DNA from: Clostridiales bacterium | GTDB lineage: Bacteria; Bacillota; Clostridia; Oscillospirales; Acutalibacteraceae | Reading direction: 5' to 3' | Assembly (NCBI GenBank): GCA_019419895.1 | Contig: JAHZIE010000048.1 | Coordinates: 1 to 18,524, forward strand | DNA: 18,524 nucleotides | In this document: one piece after another, positions 6,513 through 14,845 of the stretch | Layout of the letters: each line of letters starts with the position of its first letter | How positions within the stretch are numbered: the first letter of the stretch is position 1 | Made by a program: the position numbers and the translations under genes | The notes under the pieces: model-generated | Database searches by the model: none | Told to the model about the DNA's origin: nothing | What the model saw: the letters and a program-made list of their open reading frames with translations, nothing else

Positions 6513-8717
6513 ATGTCGCTTGTATATGAAACTGTTGTGTCCAGGCTGGGCGCGCGGTTTGCATTAAATTTCCGCCCTGTGCAGAAAAACGTGAAGCTGT
6601 CCCCCTTGGGACGTTTTTTTGACGCGGAGGCCAAACTTTGCGTGGGCGTCCGTTTAGGAAACGAGACTAGAATACTGCCTTTTTCGGACGAATATCCAGC
6701 GTTTCCTTTTATTGATCAGGAGCTTACCCCAACCAGTGTAAAATTTCACTGCAATGATGTGGAGCTGGGCGTTTACGCCTTGATTGAGTTTATTTCCCCC
6801 TTTCGTCCGAGAGATGAAAAAAAGTCGGGCGCGCCTTTCTTTTTTGTAAAGGCAACGGTGGAGTATCGAGGGAGTACCAAGATGGAAGGGGATGCTTTCC
6901 TCAACCAGCAGGATAATCAAGTGGAGGCCGAATTTATCCTTTCTTTGCATGGAGAAACGCTCAAAAAGGATAGGATGCTGCCAGACGGCTTTGTTTTGTC
7001 TATGATTTCTTCCATTGATCCCGAGCTTGCGGAACAGAAATGGCTGAATAAAACCAAAGGAAAGGAATTTTCCTCTGCGCCCTACAAAGGTGAAATTGGC
7101 GTTTTCTGTAAGGGGGCGGAAGCTTGCGGGAATGGTTTGAAAAAGACGTTTACCGCTGTCAAGCATGTCCCGGTTGTGCTCAATGCTGTGATTGGCGCCT
7201 TTACCAATGAAAAGGTGTTCAATATCAACGATGTCCTTTACCGCTTCTATTATACCCAGTGGTTTTCTTCTGTGGAAGAGGTGGCTCAGTTTGCAATGGA
7301 GAATATGGATGAATTGCAGGACAGCTCATCCTTGTTTGAAAATGCTGTAACAGAGGCTTGCGGCGGACATGCCATGTCCCATCTTGTCTCTATGGCCTTT
7401 CAGACCTATTTGTGCAATAGCTGGTGGATGATAAACGAAAAAGGTGAGGAATGGTATACTGCTTGGGAAGGAAACTGCGCTTACCACTCCACCATTGACG
7501 TGGAATATAATATAGCGCCTTTCTATCTGCTGTTCTGGCCGGAGCTGTTGGAAAAGCTGTTGGCGCAGTGGAAGGATTACGAACGTCCTGAGGGGTATAT
7601 GCCTCATGATATCGGTAAATTCCTTGTAGGAAAGGGAATGGAGTATTCTCACGATATGGAGGTTGAAGAAACCTGTAATTATATACTGCTGGTGTATGCC
7701 CTCTACCGGTATACAGGAAAGAAAGAGCTCCTCGCGTCTTATTACCCGCAAATCAAAAGACTGGCGAACTATGTGAAAAGGAGCGATACCACAGGGAATG
7801 GCTTTCCAAATGAAGGAACCGCCACTACTTTTGACGACGCCTGCCCGGCGGTACAGTATTCCAAGGAACAGAGTTATCTTGCGATTAAGGCTTATTCCGC
7901 TTTATGTGCCGCGGGAGAGCTTGCCCGGGAAATGGGAGAGACCGGTTTGGCGGATTCTTATGAAGAGCAGAGGGCCAAAATACAAAAGACATTAGATTCA
8001 CGGGCATGGCTTGGAGATCATTACGCTGTCTGTATCGATAAAAACGCGGATGGAATTGTCAACGTATGGACGGGGGAAAAAATGTCAGGTGAGATGGAGG
8101 GCTGGGACGCCTACTCCATTTACTGCACCAACGGGCTTCTTTACCTGTTTATGACAGGAACCAGCTTTGATCTGAACAGGGAGCATCTGAAGCAGGATAT
8201 TGTCAATGCCACCAGGAAATCAATGATCCATTTTGCCTGCAAACACAGCAGCAGCGATAATACTAATAATTTCTGGATTTCCCAGAATCTTTGGAAGGAT
8301 ATGACTGCGGCCTATCTTGGTGTTGACATGACGGATTTTGCGGAAAAGTATTGGGAGTCTCAGCTTTCCTGTAACCAGCAGGGGTTCCGAGGCTGTTTTG
8401 TTGATTCCTCCACTTTGGCGGGACTGTTTTGCTATCCTAGGGGAATTACTGCTTTGGGTATGTTCTATGCTTGTGCGGGCATTACGGTGAATGAACAGAA
8501 AAAGGAAATTTCCATGGCCCCTGTCAAGCTGCCTTATAAGACTTTCCTTTTTAGCTTTGCGGACTGGCAGAACGGGGTGATTCCCTCTGTTTCTTTCCAG
8601 CTGAAAGACGGAAAAGTTTCAGCGGAAATCACCAACCGGGACCTCCTTTCCGGTTATCGTATCACCCTCTTCGGTAGGGAGATTTCATCTGCTAACGGTA
8701 AAGAAAATAAGATTTAA
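6513..8717 (+). CDS. GH52-like (clan GH-O) glycoside hydrolase, cytoplasmic
   Basis: This 734-residue protein has an N-terminal beta-sandwich-like region (about 1-240) and a C-terminal (alpha/alpha)6-barrel-like region. From memory of Geobacillus GH52 beta-xylosidase, several blocks correspond: FYYTQWFSSVEEV (245-257), WEGNCAYHSTID (318-329), TTFDDACP (438-445), SSDNTNNFWIS (580-590) and YPRGITAL (641-648). By that alignment E319 would be the nucleophile and D441 the acid/base. Similarity is distant overall, and GH116 or the DUF4965/glutaminase A-type barrel (MPHDIG and VEETCNY at 363-390 recall it) are alternatives. No signal peptide is seen, so any substrate would be an imported oligosaccharide or an internal glycoside. 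The start at 6513 has GGAAAG 6 bases upstream. It is monocistronic between its own promoter and terminator, with no transporter gene beside it. Confidence 0.7.
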   Translation: MSLVYETVVSRLGARFALNFRPVQKNVKLSPLGRFFDAEAKLCVGVRLGNETRILPFSDEYPAFPFIDQELTPTSVKFHCNDVELGVYALIEFISPFRPRDEKKSGAPFFFVKATVEYRGSTKMEGDAFLNQQDNQVEAEFILSLHGETLKKDRMLPDGFVLSMISSIDPELAEQKWLNKTKGKEFSSAPYKGEIGVFCKGAEACGNGLKKTFTAVKHVPVVLNAVIGAFTNEKVFNINDVLYRFYYTQWFSSVEEVAQFAMENMDELQDSSSLFENAVTEACGGHAMSHLVSMAFQTYLCNSWWMINEKGEEWYTAWEGNCAYHSTIDVEYNIAPFYLLFWPELLEKLLAQWKDYERPEGYMPHDIGKFLVGKGMEYSHDMEVEETCNYILLVYALYRYTGKKELLASYYPQIKRLANYVKRSDTTGNGFPNEGTATTFDDACPAVQYSKEQSYLAIKAYSALCAAGELAREMGETGLADSYEEQRAKIQKTLDSRAWLGDHYAVCIDKNADGIVNVWTGEKMSGEMEGWDAYSIYCTNGLLYLFMTGTSFDLNREHLKQDIVNATRKSMIHFACKHSSSDNTNNFWISQNLWKDMTAAYLGVDMTDFAEKYWESQLSCNQQGFRGCFVDSSTLAGLFCYPRGITALGMFYACAGITVNEQKKEISMAPVKLPYKTFLFSFADWQNGVIPSVSFQLKDGKVSAEITNRDLLSGYRITLFGREISSANGKENKI

Positions 8718-8728
8718 TGTCAAAAGAT

Positions 8729-8764
8729 AAAGCCGCCCTTCTTCACGGGAAGAGGGGCGGCTTT
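8729..8764 (+). terminator. Intrinsic terminator after the GH52-like gene
   Basis: A 15-bp stem (8729-8743 with 8750-8764, one G-T pair) has a 6-base loop and begins with AAA and ends with TTT. It lies 12 bases after the stop codon. The near-symmetric A/T ends mean it could also act on the opposite strand. Confidence 0.85.
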
Positions 8765-8837
8765 CCTAACCTATCTTTCTAGAAAATCGATACAGAAAGA
8801 TGGAAAAGAGAGAATTTTTTGCGAAATACTTCAAAAG

Positions 8838-8866
8838 TTGAATTTTATTTCCCGCTATGATAGAAT
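8838..8866 (+). promoter_or_regulatory. Extended -10 promoter for the STAND ATPase gene
   Basis: The -35 TTGAAT (8838-8843) is 17 bases from the -10 TAGAAT (8861-8866), with TG at 8858-8859. Transcription would begin about 40 bases before the ATG at 8914. Confidence 0.7.
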
Positions 8867-8913
8867 ACTATTAATTGCCATAAATATGAGAAAATAGCAA
8901 AGGGAGAGTTCCA

Positions 8914-11499
8914 ATGGGTGCAGCAGGTTCAAATTACCGAGAGCCTTTACAGGAATCAGACGAGTTGGAATATGAGAAAACAAAGGGGGAGGGCTTCGGA
9001 CGGGAGCTGCCCTTTTTTCCGACTACGTTTTATAAAAAATGGCTGATGAAGCAAATGGAAGGGAAGACCGCAGCCAATCGCGGGATTTTTCTTCTGGAAA
9101 CAGAGTTGGGAATGGGAAAGACCTCTTATTTTCAGCATATGGCTGAGAATGGGATGGGAAGGAAATATCCTGCCCTCCAGCTGGAAAAAACCTTCACCTT
9201 GCTTTGCGACGCTTCAGGCAGCTTATATCGTGCGGGAGAAACGCTGCAAAAGGTCTTATTCCAGTGCGGCAAATATTTTAACCGAAAATTTTCTGTCAGC
9301 CCGGTTGTATTGGAAACAGCGCAGAAATCTCAGCGGATTGCCCAGCAGCTGGCAGAGCTTCTCCGTCTCATACGTTCCACGACAGAAAATGAAAGGCTCC
9401 TTTTGATTGTGGATAATATTGATTGTGCCTGTGACCTGAAAAGCCGGTTTTTGGACTATCTTCCAGGAGAAGACCAGCTGGATCAGGGAATTTATATTCT
9501 GGTCTCGGTTTCTTCCCAGTCGCTGGAGACCCATGAGGAGTTTCGCAAAAGGCTGGATGTTTTTCCCTTTACCAGAAAACTGAAATTAGACCGCCAGAGC
9601 TTTACCTATAATCTGGGGCTGAAAAAGATTTTGTCCAAAAAGGTACTGCGCTTAAATTTAAAGCACCGTCTGACAGATGGCGATATGACAATTGCCCGCC
9701 TGCTCAAGCTGATCCACGGCGACTATATGAGGTTATCGGTACTTTATGCCCTGATGGAGGATATGGGAGAGGAGCGGGTTTTTGCTTTCGGTGAAGAGGG
9801 AGATATCCTTGATTTGTTGTTTGACAGGAAGGAAAAACAGCTTGGAACGGTATGCTTCCATAATGTCCTGCGGCTGTTGGTTTATCTGTCCCTTTTACAG
9901 GAGCCGGTCGAGCTATCCCTTTTGCTGCAGTCCCAGCCGGTGGAACTCAGGGAGGAAGCGGCTGGCGCTTTGGAGGAGTTTTCCTGCCTGCTGAAAAAAT
10001 TTTATAGGGGAGGAAAGCTTTACCTCTCCCTTTCCAATTACGGCGCAGCCCTTTATATAACCGGACGTTATGGGGAACAGGCTTCTCTGATATGCAGGGA
10101 ACTGATGCAGCTTGCAGTAGAGCGGAGGACACTGGCTTCGGCCAATGAATGGAAGCTTTTTCTGATGGAAAAGACATATTTTATTTTGTTCAATTTTGGA
10201 GATGAACAGCAGAAAAGCGCAGTTATGCAGCCGGGGTTTCTGGAAGCTTCCCACAATGTTCTGGAAGATATTTGTGGAGACGCACCTCAGGACTACAGCG
10301 CTGTCTATTCCATACTTACGGAGCGTATTCATTTTTTGGCTGTCAAAAAGGTACCGGAGCAGGAAACATGGCTCGCAAAGGCCTATCACTGCAGGGAAAG
10401 GCTGAGGGAAGGCGCCGGGGATATGGAAGGCGCCCTTTATGATGAAAATGCCGCTGTTCATGTGTTAAGGCAAAAAGAAATGCTGACAGACGGAGAAGAA
10501 CTTCAGATTGGGGAAATTCTTCTGAAAAGAGCAAGAAGCTACGCCGCGCTGGAACGGATGGATAATGCCTGGAAGGAGCTCTCGGAAGCCATCCCACTGT
10601 TTGAAAAGCATAGGAACGGGCAGGCGTCGGAACAAATAGAGGAGCTTTATTTGACCCGTATTTCCCTGGCGAGGCGTTCAGGAGAAGATTCCTGCCTGTT
10701 TTATGATTATGAGCAATTGCTTGCCCTCTATGAAAAGAAGGCCAGGGAGATGAAAAAGGATGGACAGGAGCAGATGGGGAAAAAGATAGCTTCTGTGTAT
10801 CTGGAAAGGGGAAATGCCTACGGAGGACGGGGCATGTATGAGAAGGCGCTTCGCGACTTTGATCAGGCAATTCTCAGCCTGATTCCCTATCCTTCCCTTG
10901 CTTACAGTGAGCTTGCGGCTTCTGCCTATGGTTCCAAGGGGAATATACTGATGAAGCAGAAAAAGTACCGCGACGCCCTCCACCATTTCACCGAATCTGT
11001 TAAAATTAGAGAAAAGCTCTATGAAAGCAAGGAGCCAGAGGCGGGTGTGCCGCTGGCAAGATCTTACGGCAACCGCGGCGCGGCGCTGGATGTTTTAGGG
11101 CGGGATGAAGAAGCCTTTGAAGCTTATCAAAAGGCTATTGCCATCCGGCTGGAGGTTTTTGACCGCACCAGCTTCAGTCAGGCTTTTGGTTTGGCGCAGG
11201 TTTATTTAAATCGTGGTATATTAAACGGAAAACATGGGAAAATAATGGAAGAGATCATGGATTATACCCATGGCATTAACCTTCTTCTGCCTAAGCTTTC
11301 CAAGTCCAGCCAAAAGGGGCTTGTCCTGTGCGAACGGTTTTACAGCGCAAGGAAAACCGGCTATATGAAACTGGGAAACAGTCATGCTGTTCAGGAGGAT
11401 GAGGACAAGCTGAAAAAGCTTCATCGGCTAATGAATAAAACTTCCTCCCAAAAGGAGGGCAAGAGTGTCAAAACGCTTGACGGGACTAGGCAGGAATGA
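8914..11499 (+). CDS. STAND-like P-loop ATPase with C-terminal TPR repeats
   Basis: This is an 861-residue cytoplasmic protein of unassigned function. The P-loop is ELGMGKTS at 64-71 (Thr rather than Gly/Ala at the usual first position), and the Walker B is LLLIVDNID at 162-170. A sensor-like strand follows at 193-200 (IYILVSVS), then a helical region to about 400. From about 489 on there are TPR-type helix pairs: about 489-521, 534-566, 627-656, 670-703, 716-749 and 762-795; the four from 627 are clearest, with RGN/SKGN/NRG phasing and A at repeat-typical positions. This layout matches STAND NTPases, in which a repeat sensor controls ATP-driven oligomerisation of an effector. The first 30 residues are too short for any known effector, and no DNA-binding or membrane domain is seen. 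AAGGGAGAG (8900-8908) precedes the start. The gene stands alone with its own promoter and terminator. Confidence 0.85.
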   Translation: MGAAGSNYREPLQESDELEYEKTKGEGFGRELPFFPTTFYKKWLMKQMEGKTAANRGIFLLETELGMGKTSYFQHMAENGMGRKYPALQLEKTFTLLCDASGSLYRAGETLQKVLFQCGKYFNRKFSVSPVVLETAQKSQRIAQQLAELLRLIRSTTENERLLLIVDNIDCACDLKSRFLDYLPGEDQLDQGIYILVSVSSQSLETHEEFRKRLDVFPFTRKLKLDRQSFTYNLGLKKILSKKVLRLNLKHRLTDGDMTIARLLKLIHGDYMRLSVLYALMEDMGEERVFAFGEEGDILDLLFDRKEKQLGTVCFHNVLRLLVYLSLLQEPVELSLLLQSQPVELREEAAGALEEFSCLLKKFYRGGKLYLSLSNYGAALYITGRYGEQASLICRELMQLAVERRTLASANEWKLFLMEKTYFILFNFGDEQQKSAVMQPGFLEASHNVLEDICGDAPQDYSAVYSILTERIHFLAVKKVPEQETWLAKAYHCRERLREGAGDMEGALYDENAAVHVLRQKEMLTDGEELQIGEILLKRARSYAALERMDNAWKELSEAIPLFEKHRNGQASEQIEELYLTRISLARRSGEDSCLFYDYEQLLALYEKKAREMKKDGQEQMGKKIASVYLERGNAYGGRGMYEKALRDFDQAILSLIPYPSLAYSELAASAYGSKGNILMKQKKYRDALHHFTESVKIREKLYESKEPEAGVPLARSYGNRGAALDVLGRDEEAFEAYQKAIAIRLEVFDRTSFSQAFGLAQVYLNRGILNGKHGKIMEEIMDYTHGINLLLPKLSKSSQKGLVLCERFYSARKTGYMKLGNSHAVQEDEDKLKKLHRLMNKTSSQKEGKSVKTLDGTRQE

Positions 11500-11550
11500 T
11501 ATAATTTTTTATGGCCTTTTTATGGAAAAAAAGGAAATTTCAGGGACGAT

Positions 11551-11585
11551 AAAGAGGTTGCCGGGGAGAGGTCGCCTCTTTTTTT
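11551..11585 (+). terminator. Intrinsic terminator after the STAND ATPase gene
   Basis: A 12-pair stem with one mismatch and two wobbles (11551-11562 with 11570-11581) has a 7-base loop and ends in a run of seven T residues counting the stem end. It separates the ATPase gene from the aspS operon. Confidence 0.85.
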
Positions 11586-11611
11586 CAGTTCTTGGGTATT
11601 CTGAGTCGGTT

Positions 11612-11641
11612 TTGATAAATTCAATTATTGCCTGCTGAAAT
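11612..11641 (+). promoter_or_regulatory. Weak candidate promoter of the aspS-gatCAB operon
   Basis: TTGATA (11612-11617) and TGAAAT (11636-11641) are 18 bases apart; the -10 match is poor. A small CCTGC/GCAGG hairpin lies in the leader at about 11631-11649. I saw no T-box motif in this short leader. Confidence 0.3.
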
Positions 11642-11675
11642 AGGCAGGTTTCCCAAATTTTAAGGGGGTTTTTGT

Positions 11676-13007
11676 ATGATGTACGCGTCAGCAGAGCAGG
11701 TTTGTCAGCCAGTTGAAATTCAGGATTTGAAGGAAAAAGCGTCGTCTGAGAAACAGGTGAAGGTTCATGGCGCGGTGCATATCATCCGTGAAATGGGTGA
11801 TGTTTCCTTCGTGTTGCTGAGAATGGCCCATGGGATTATCCAATGCGTCTATGATAAAGCGGCGGCCCAGTTCGATTTGAATGAAATTGGAGAAGAGGAT
11901 TGTGTGGAAGTGACCGGGACTCTCCACGAGGAGAAACGATCACCTAATGGTTTTGAAATCCGTATGCAGCAGATCCAGGTACTCTCTAAGCCCGCGGAAG
12001 CCCTTCCAGTTTCTATTAATAAGAGAAAAATGAACCTTTCTCTGGAAACGGAGCTGGCAAACCGGCCCCTTGTCCTGCGTAACGGGGAGAGAAGGGCACG
12101 TTTCCGTGTCCAGGAGGGGATTGTCCGCGGTTTCCGCGATTTTCTCCATACCCAGGGTTTTACAGAGATCCATACTCCCAAAATCGGTGCGGCTTCCGCG
12201 GAGGGCGGCTCCAATGTGTTTAAGCTGGACTATTTTGGCAAGAAGGCCTTTTTGGCGCAAAGTCCGCAGTTTTATAAGCAGATGCTGGTAGGCGTTTATG
12301 AGAGAGTCTATGAAGTGGGACCGGTGTTTCGCGCGGAAAAACACAGTACAGCCCGCCATTTAAACGAATATGTCAGTATGGACTTTGAGATGGGGTATAT
12401 CCATGGATTTGAGGAAATCATGGATATGGAGGCGGCCATGCTCAGCTATACCTTCCGCCTTTTGGAAAAAGAATATGCCAATGAGCTCAAGGCGCTGGGG
12501 GTTGCGCTTCCCAAGGCAGACAGGATTCCCACTGTCAAATTCCGGGAGGCCAAGGAAATGATTGCCGCGGAATATGGTCGTAAGATCAAGGATCCTTTTG
12601 ATTTGGAACCGGAAGAGGAGCAGCTTATCGGTCAGTATTTTAAAGAAAAATATGACAGCGATTTTGTGTTTATCACCCATTATCCAGCGAAAAAACGTCC
12701 CTTCTATGCGATGGACGATCCGGAGGATAATAAATATACCCTGAGCTTTGACCTTCTGTTCCGTGGAATGGAAGTTACTACCGGCGGGCAACGCATCCAT
12801 GATTATGAGGAGCAGGTGGATAAAATGGTGAGGAAGAACCTGAACCCGGAGGATTTCGAGTCCTATCTGATGATCCATAAGCATGGAATGCCCCCTCACG
12901 GCGGTTTAGGAATCGGGCTGGAGCGTTTGTGCATGAAGCTGTTTGATGACAGCAACATCCGTCTTTCCTCCATGTTCCCCCGCGATATGAACCGTTTGAT
13001 CCCTTAA
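11676..13007 (+). CDS. aspS: Aspartyl-tRNA synthetase, archaeal type, predicted non-discriminating
   Basis: This 443-residue class IIb synthetase charges tRNA(Asp), and probably tRNA(Asn), with aspartate. It is the short archaeal/eukaryotic-type AspRS without the GAD insertion of the roughly 590-residue bacterial enzyme. The order is an OB-fold anticodon domain (about 27-105), motif 1 (152-170), motif 2 with R219 in FRAEKHS, the flipping-loop and active-site blocks, and motif 3 GLGIGLER with R417. In the OB fold, H35 (GAVH) and P90 (RSPNGFEI) occupy positions that are Trp and Lys in discriminating archaeal AspRS and His and Pro in non-discriminating ones. The gatC, gatA and gatB genes follow at once, which fits conversion of Asp-tRNA(Asn) to Asn-tRNA(Asn). 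AAGGGGG (11662-11668) is 7 bases before ATG 11676; ATG 11679 is an alternative start. Confidence 0.93.
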   Translation: MMYASAEQVCQPVEIQDLKEKASSEKQVKVHGAVHIIREMGDVSFVLLRMAHGIIQCVYDKAAAQFDLNEIGEEDCVEVTGTLHEEKRSPNGFEIRMQQIQVLSKPAEALPVSINKRKMNLSLETELANRPLVLRNGERRARFRVQEGIVRGFRDFLHTQGFTEIHTPKIGAASAEGGSNVFKLDYFGKKAFLAQSPQFYKQMLVGVYERVYEVGPVFRAEKHSTARHLNEYVSMDFEMGYIHGFEEIMDMEAAMLSYTFRLLEKEYANELKALGVALPKADRIPTVKFREAKEMIAAEYGRKIKDPFDLEPEEEQLIGQYFKEKYDSDFVFITHYPAKKRPFYAMDDPEDNKYTLSFDLLFRGMEVTTGGQRIHDYEEQVDKMVRKNLNPEDFESYLMIHKHGMPPHGGLGIGLERLCMKLFDDSNIRLSSMFPRDMNRLIP

Positions 13008-13027
13008 GCTGAAGGAGTGGAGAATAT

Positions 13028-13315
13028 ATGGTAATTACAGATGAATTGGTATCTTATTTGGAAGAATTGGGCAGAATCAAGCTCTCCGAAGAGGCAGAAA
13101 AAAAGGCGAAGGAGGATTTGCAAAAAATCCTGACTTACATTGATACCCTCAATGAACTGGATACAGAAGGGGTGGAACCTCTTTCTCATTCTTTTCCTAT
13201 CAAAAATGTCATGCGGGAGGATGAAATCCAGCCGTCGGTTGACAGGAATGTTATTTTGGAAAATGCCCCCAGGAAGAAAGACGGCTGTTTTATGGTGCCG
13301 AGGACTGTAGAATAA
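13028..13315 (+). CDS. gatC: Asp-tRNA(Asn)/Glu-tRNA(Gln) amidotransferase subunit C
   Basis: This 95-residue subunit has normal length for GatC, the small protein that wraps around the GatA-GatB interface and stabilises the heterotrimer. The N-terminal helical part includes LGRIKLSEEA and ILTYIDTLNELDTEGVEPLSH (conserved GatC core), and the C-terminal part includes VMREDE and the ending DGCFMVPRTVE, typical of the family. AAGGAG (13012-13017) is 10 bases before the ATG. The gap to the aspS stop is 20 bases, so the two are almost certainly co-transcribed. Confidence 0.95.
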   Translation: MVITDELVSYLEELGRIKLSEEAEKKAKEDLQKILTYIDTLNELDTEGVEPLSHSFPIKNVMREDEIQPSVDRNVILENAPRKKDGCFMVPRTVE

Positions 13316-13319
13316 AAAG

Positions 13320-13345
13320 CCGCGGCTGATGAAATGAAGCCGCGG
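13320..13345 (+). promoter_or_regulatory. GC-rich hairpin between gatC and gatA
   Basis: CCGCGGC (13320-13326) pairs perfectly with GCCGCGG (13339-13345) around a 12-base loop. The right arm borders the GGGAAAGG (13344-13351) that is the nearest ribosome-binding-like sequence for gatA, so the hairpin could affect gatA translation or mark an mRNA processing point. No U-tract follows, so it is not an obvious terminator. Confidence 0.5.
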
Positions 13346-13364
13346 GAAAGGCGTGAGAATTGCA

Positions 13365-14843
13365 ATGGATTTTTCGACAATGACAGCCCTGGAAATGGGC
13401 AGGAAAATAAAAGGGCATGAAATCGGCGTGGAGGAAGCTACAGCTGTTATGTTGCGGCAGATTGAGACTGCGGAGCCTCAGCTGCACAGCTTTGTTTCCG
13501 TCCAGAAGGAGGAGGCTCTTAAAAGGGCGCAGGAGGTGCAGAAGGCCATCGACAGCGGGGAGCTTACTTCCCCTTTGGCCGGGGTTCCCATGGCGGTTAA
13601 GGACAATATCTGCACAAAGGGGATTCCTACCACCTGTAGCTCCAAAATGCTGGAAAACTTTCGGCCGACTTACAACGCGACCGTTTATCAGGATTTGCTT
13701 CAAGCCGGTTCGGTGATGCTTGGAAAAACCAATATGGACGAATTTGCCATGGGAAGCACGACGGAGACCTCCTATTTTGGCGTGACCCGCAATCCGTGGA
13801 ATACGGAATGTGTTCCCGGCGGATCCTCCGGCGGTTCCGCCGCCGCGGTAGCGGGCGGTGAGGCCATGTTTGCCCTTGGTTCCGATACAGGCGGTTCTAT
13901 CCGCCAGCCATCTTCCTTCTGTGGAGTCACCGGCATTAAGCCGACCTACGGCTCTGTCTCCCGGTATGGTCTGGTGGCGTTCGCTTCTTCTTTAGATCAG
14001 ATAGGCCCCATTGGAAAGGATGCCGCCGACTGTGCTGCCGTTCTTTCTGAAATTATGCATCATGACGCTAAGGATACCACTTCCATGAATCCCGAACCCA
14101 TTCATATGGATGAGATTTTGGACGGGAATGTCAAAGGAATGAGGATTGGTATTCCAAAGAATTTCTTTACAGATGGAATTGACGACCAAGTAAAGGAAAA
14201 GGTCCTCCAGGCGGCAAAGACTTTTGAAAAGCTGGGGGCTGTTCTGGAAGAGTTTGATATGCCTGTCGCCAAGTTCGCCATTCCCGCTTACTATATTATC
14301 GCCACCGCGGAGGCCAGCTCCAACCTCTCTCGTTATGATGGAATCAAATATGGATACCGCGCGGAAGGATATGAGGATTTGGTTGATCTCTATGTGAAGA
14401 GCCGCAGCGAGGGCTTTGGCATGGAGGTAAAAAGGAGAATTATGCTTGGCTCTTTCGTGTTGAGCTCCGGTTATTACGACGCCTATTACAAAAAGGGATT
14501 AAAAACCAAGGCGCTCATCAAGCAGGCGTTCGATAAGGCTTATGAGAATTATGATGTGATCCTTTCCCCTGTGGCGCCGACGACGGCTTTCCGACTGGGA
14601 GAGAAGATCGACGATCCCCTGAAGCTTTATCTGGGGGATATTTATACCGCCCTGATTAATATTGCCGGACTGCCTGCTCTGTCCGCTCCCTGCGGATTTG
14701 ACAGAAATGGCATGCCGATCGGTGTTCAGCTCATTGGAAACGCATTTCAGGAAAATCTTTTGCTGAAGGCCGCATATGCGTTCCAAAAAGAAACAGACTA
14801 TCATAAAAAGCAGCCTTCAGCGGCGGCAAAGGCAGGTGCATAG
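13365..14843 (+). CDS. gatA: Asp-tRNA(Asn)/Glu-tRNA(Gln) amidotransferase subunit A
   Basis: GatA is the amidase-signature subunit that hydrolyses glutamine and passes ammonia to GatB. I chose ATG 13365 (492 residues): with it the catalytic triad falls at K79 (AVKDN), S154 (PGGSSGGS) and S178 (DTGGS), the same numbering as in Staphylococcus aureus GatA. An in-frame GTG at 13353 is possible but sits one base from GGGAAAGG. The amidase signature core runs from about 70 to 200, and the conserved block SEGFGMEVKRRIMLGSFVLS is also present. Length is normal (about 485-495). The gap to the gatB start is only 2 bases, suggesting translational coupling. The enzyme works in the cytoplasm as part of GatCAB. 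Confidence 0.95.
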   Translation: MDFSTMTALEMGRKIKGHEIGVEEATAVMLRQIETAEPQLHSFVSVQKEEALKRAQEVQKAIDSGELTSPLAGVPMAVKDNICTKGIPTTCSSKMLENFRPTYNATVYQDLLQAGSVMLGKTNMDEFAMGSTTETSYFGVTRNPWNTECVPGGSSGGSAAAVAGGEAMFALGSDTGGSIRQPSSFCGVTGIKPTYGSVSRYGLVAFASSLDQIGPIGKDAADCAAVLSEIMHHDAKDTTSMNPEPIHMDEILDGNVKGMRIGIPKNFFTDGIDDQVKEKVLQAAKTFEKLGAVLEEFDMPVAKFAIPAYYIIATAEASSNLSRYDGIKYGYRAEGYEDLVDLYVKSRSEGFGMEVKRRIMLGSFVLSSGYYDAYYKKGLKTKALIKQAFDKAYENYDVILSPVAPTTAFRLGEKIDDPLKLYLGDIYTALINIAGLPALSAPCGFDRNGMPIGVQLIGNAFQENLLLKAAYAFQKETDYHKKQPSAAAKAGA

Positions 14844-14845
14844 GA

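Noticed and set aside
9913..10461. 182-codon minus-strand frame inside the STAND ATPase gene
   Set aside because: It is antisense to a clearly coding gene with a good start and TPR repeats; its composition is shadow-like.
11586..11675. T-box riboswitch in front of aspS
   Set aside because: The leader is under 100 bases and no T-box-type conserved sequence or terminator/antiterminator pair was found.
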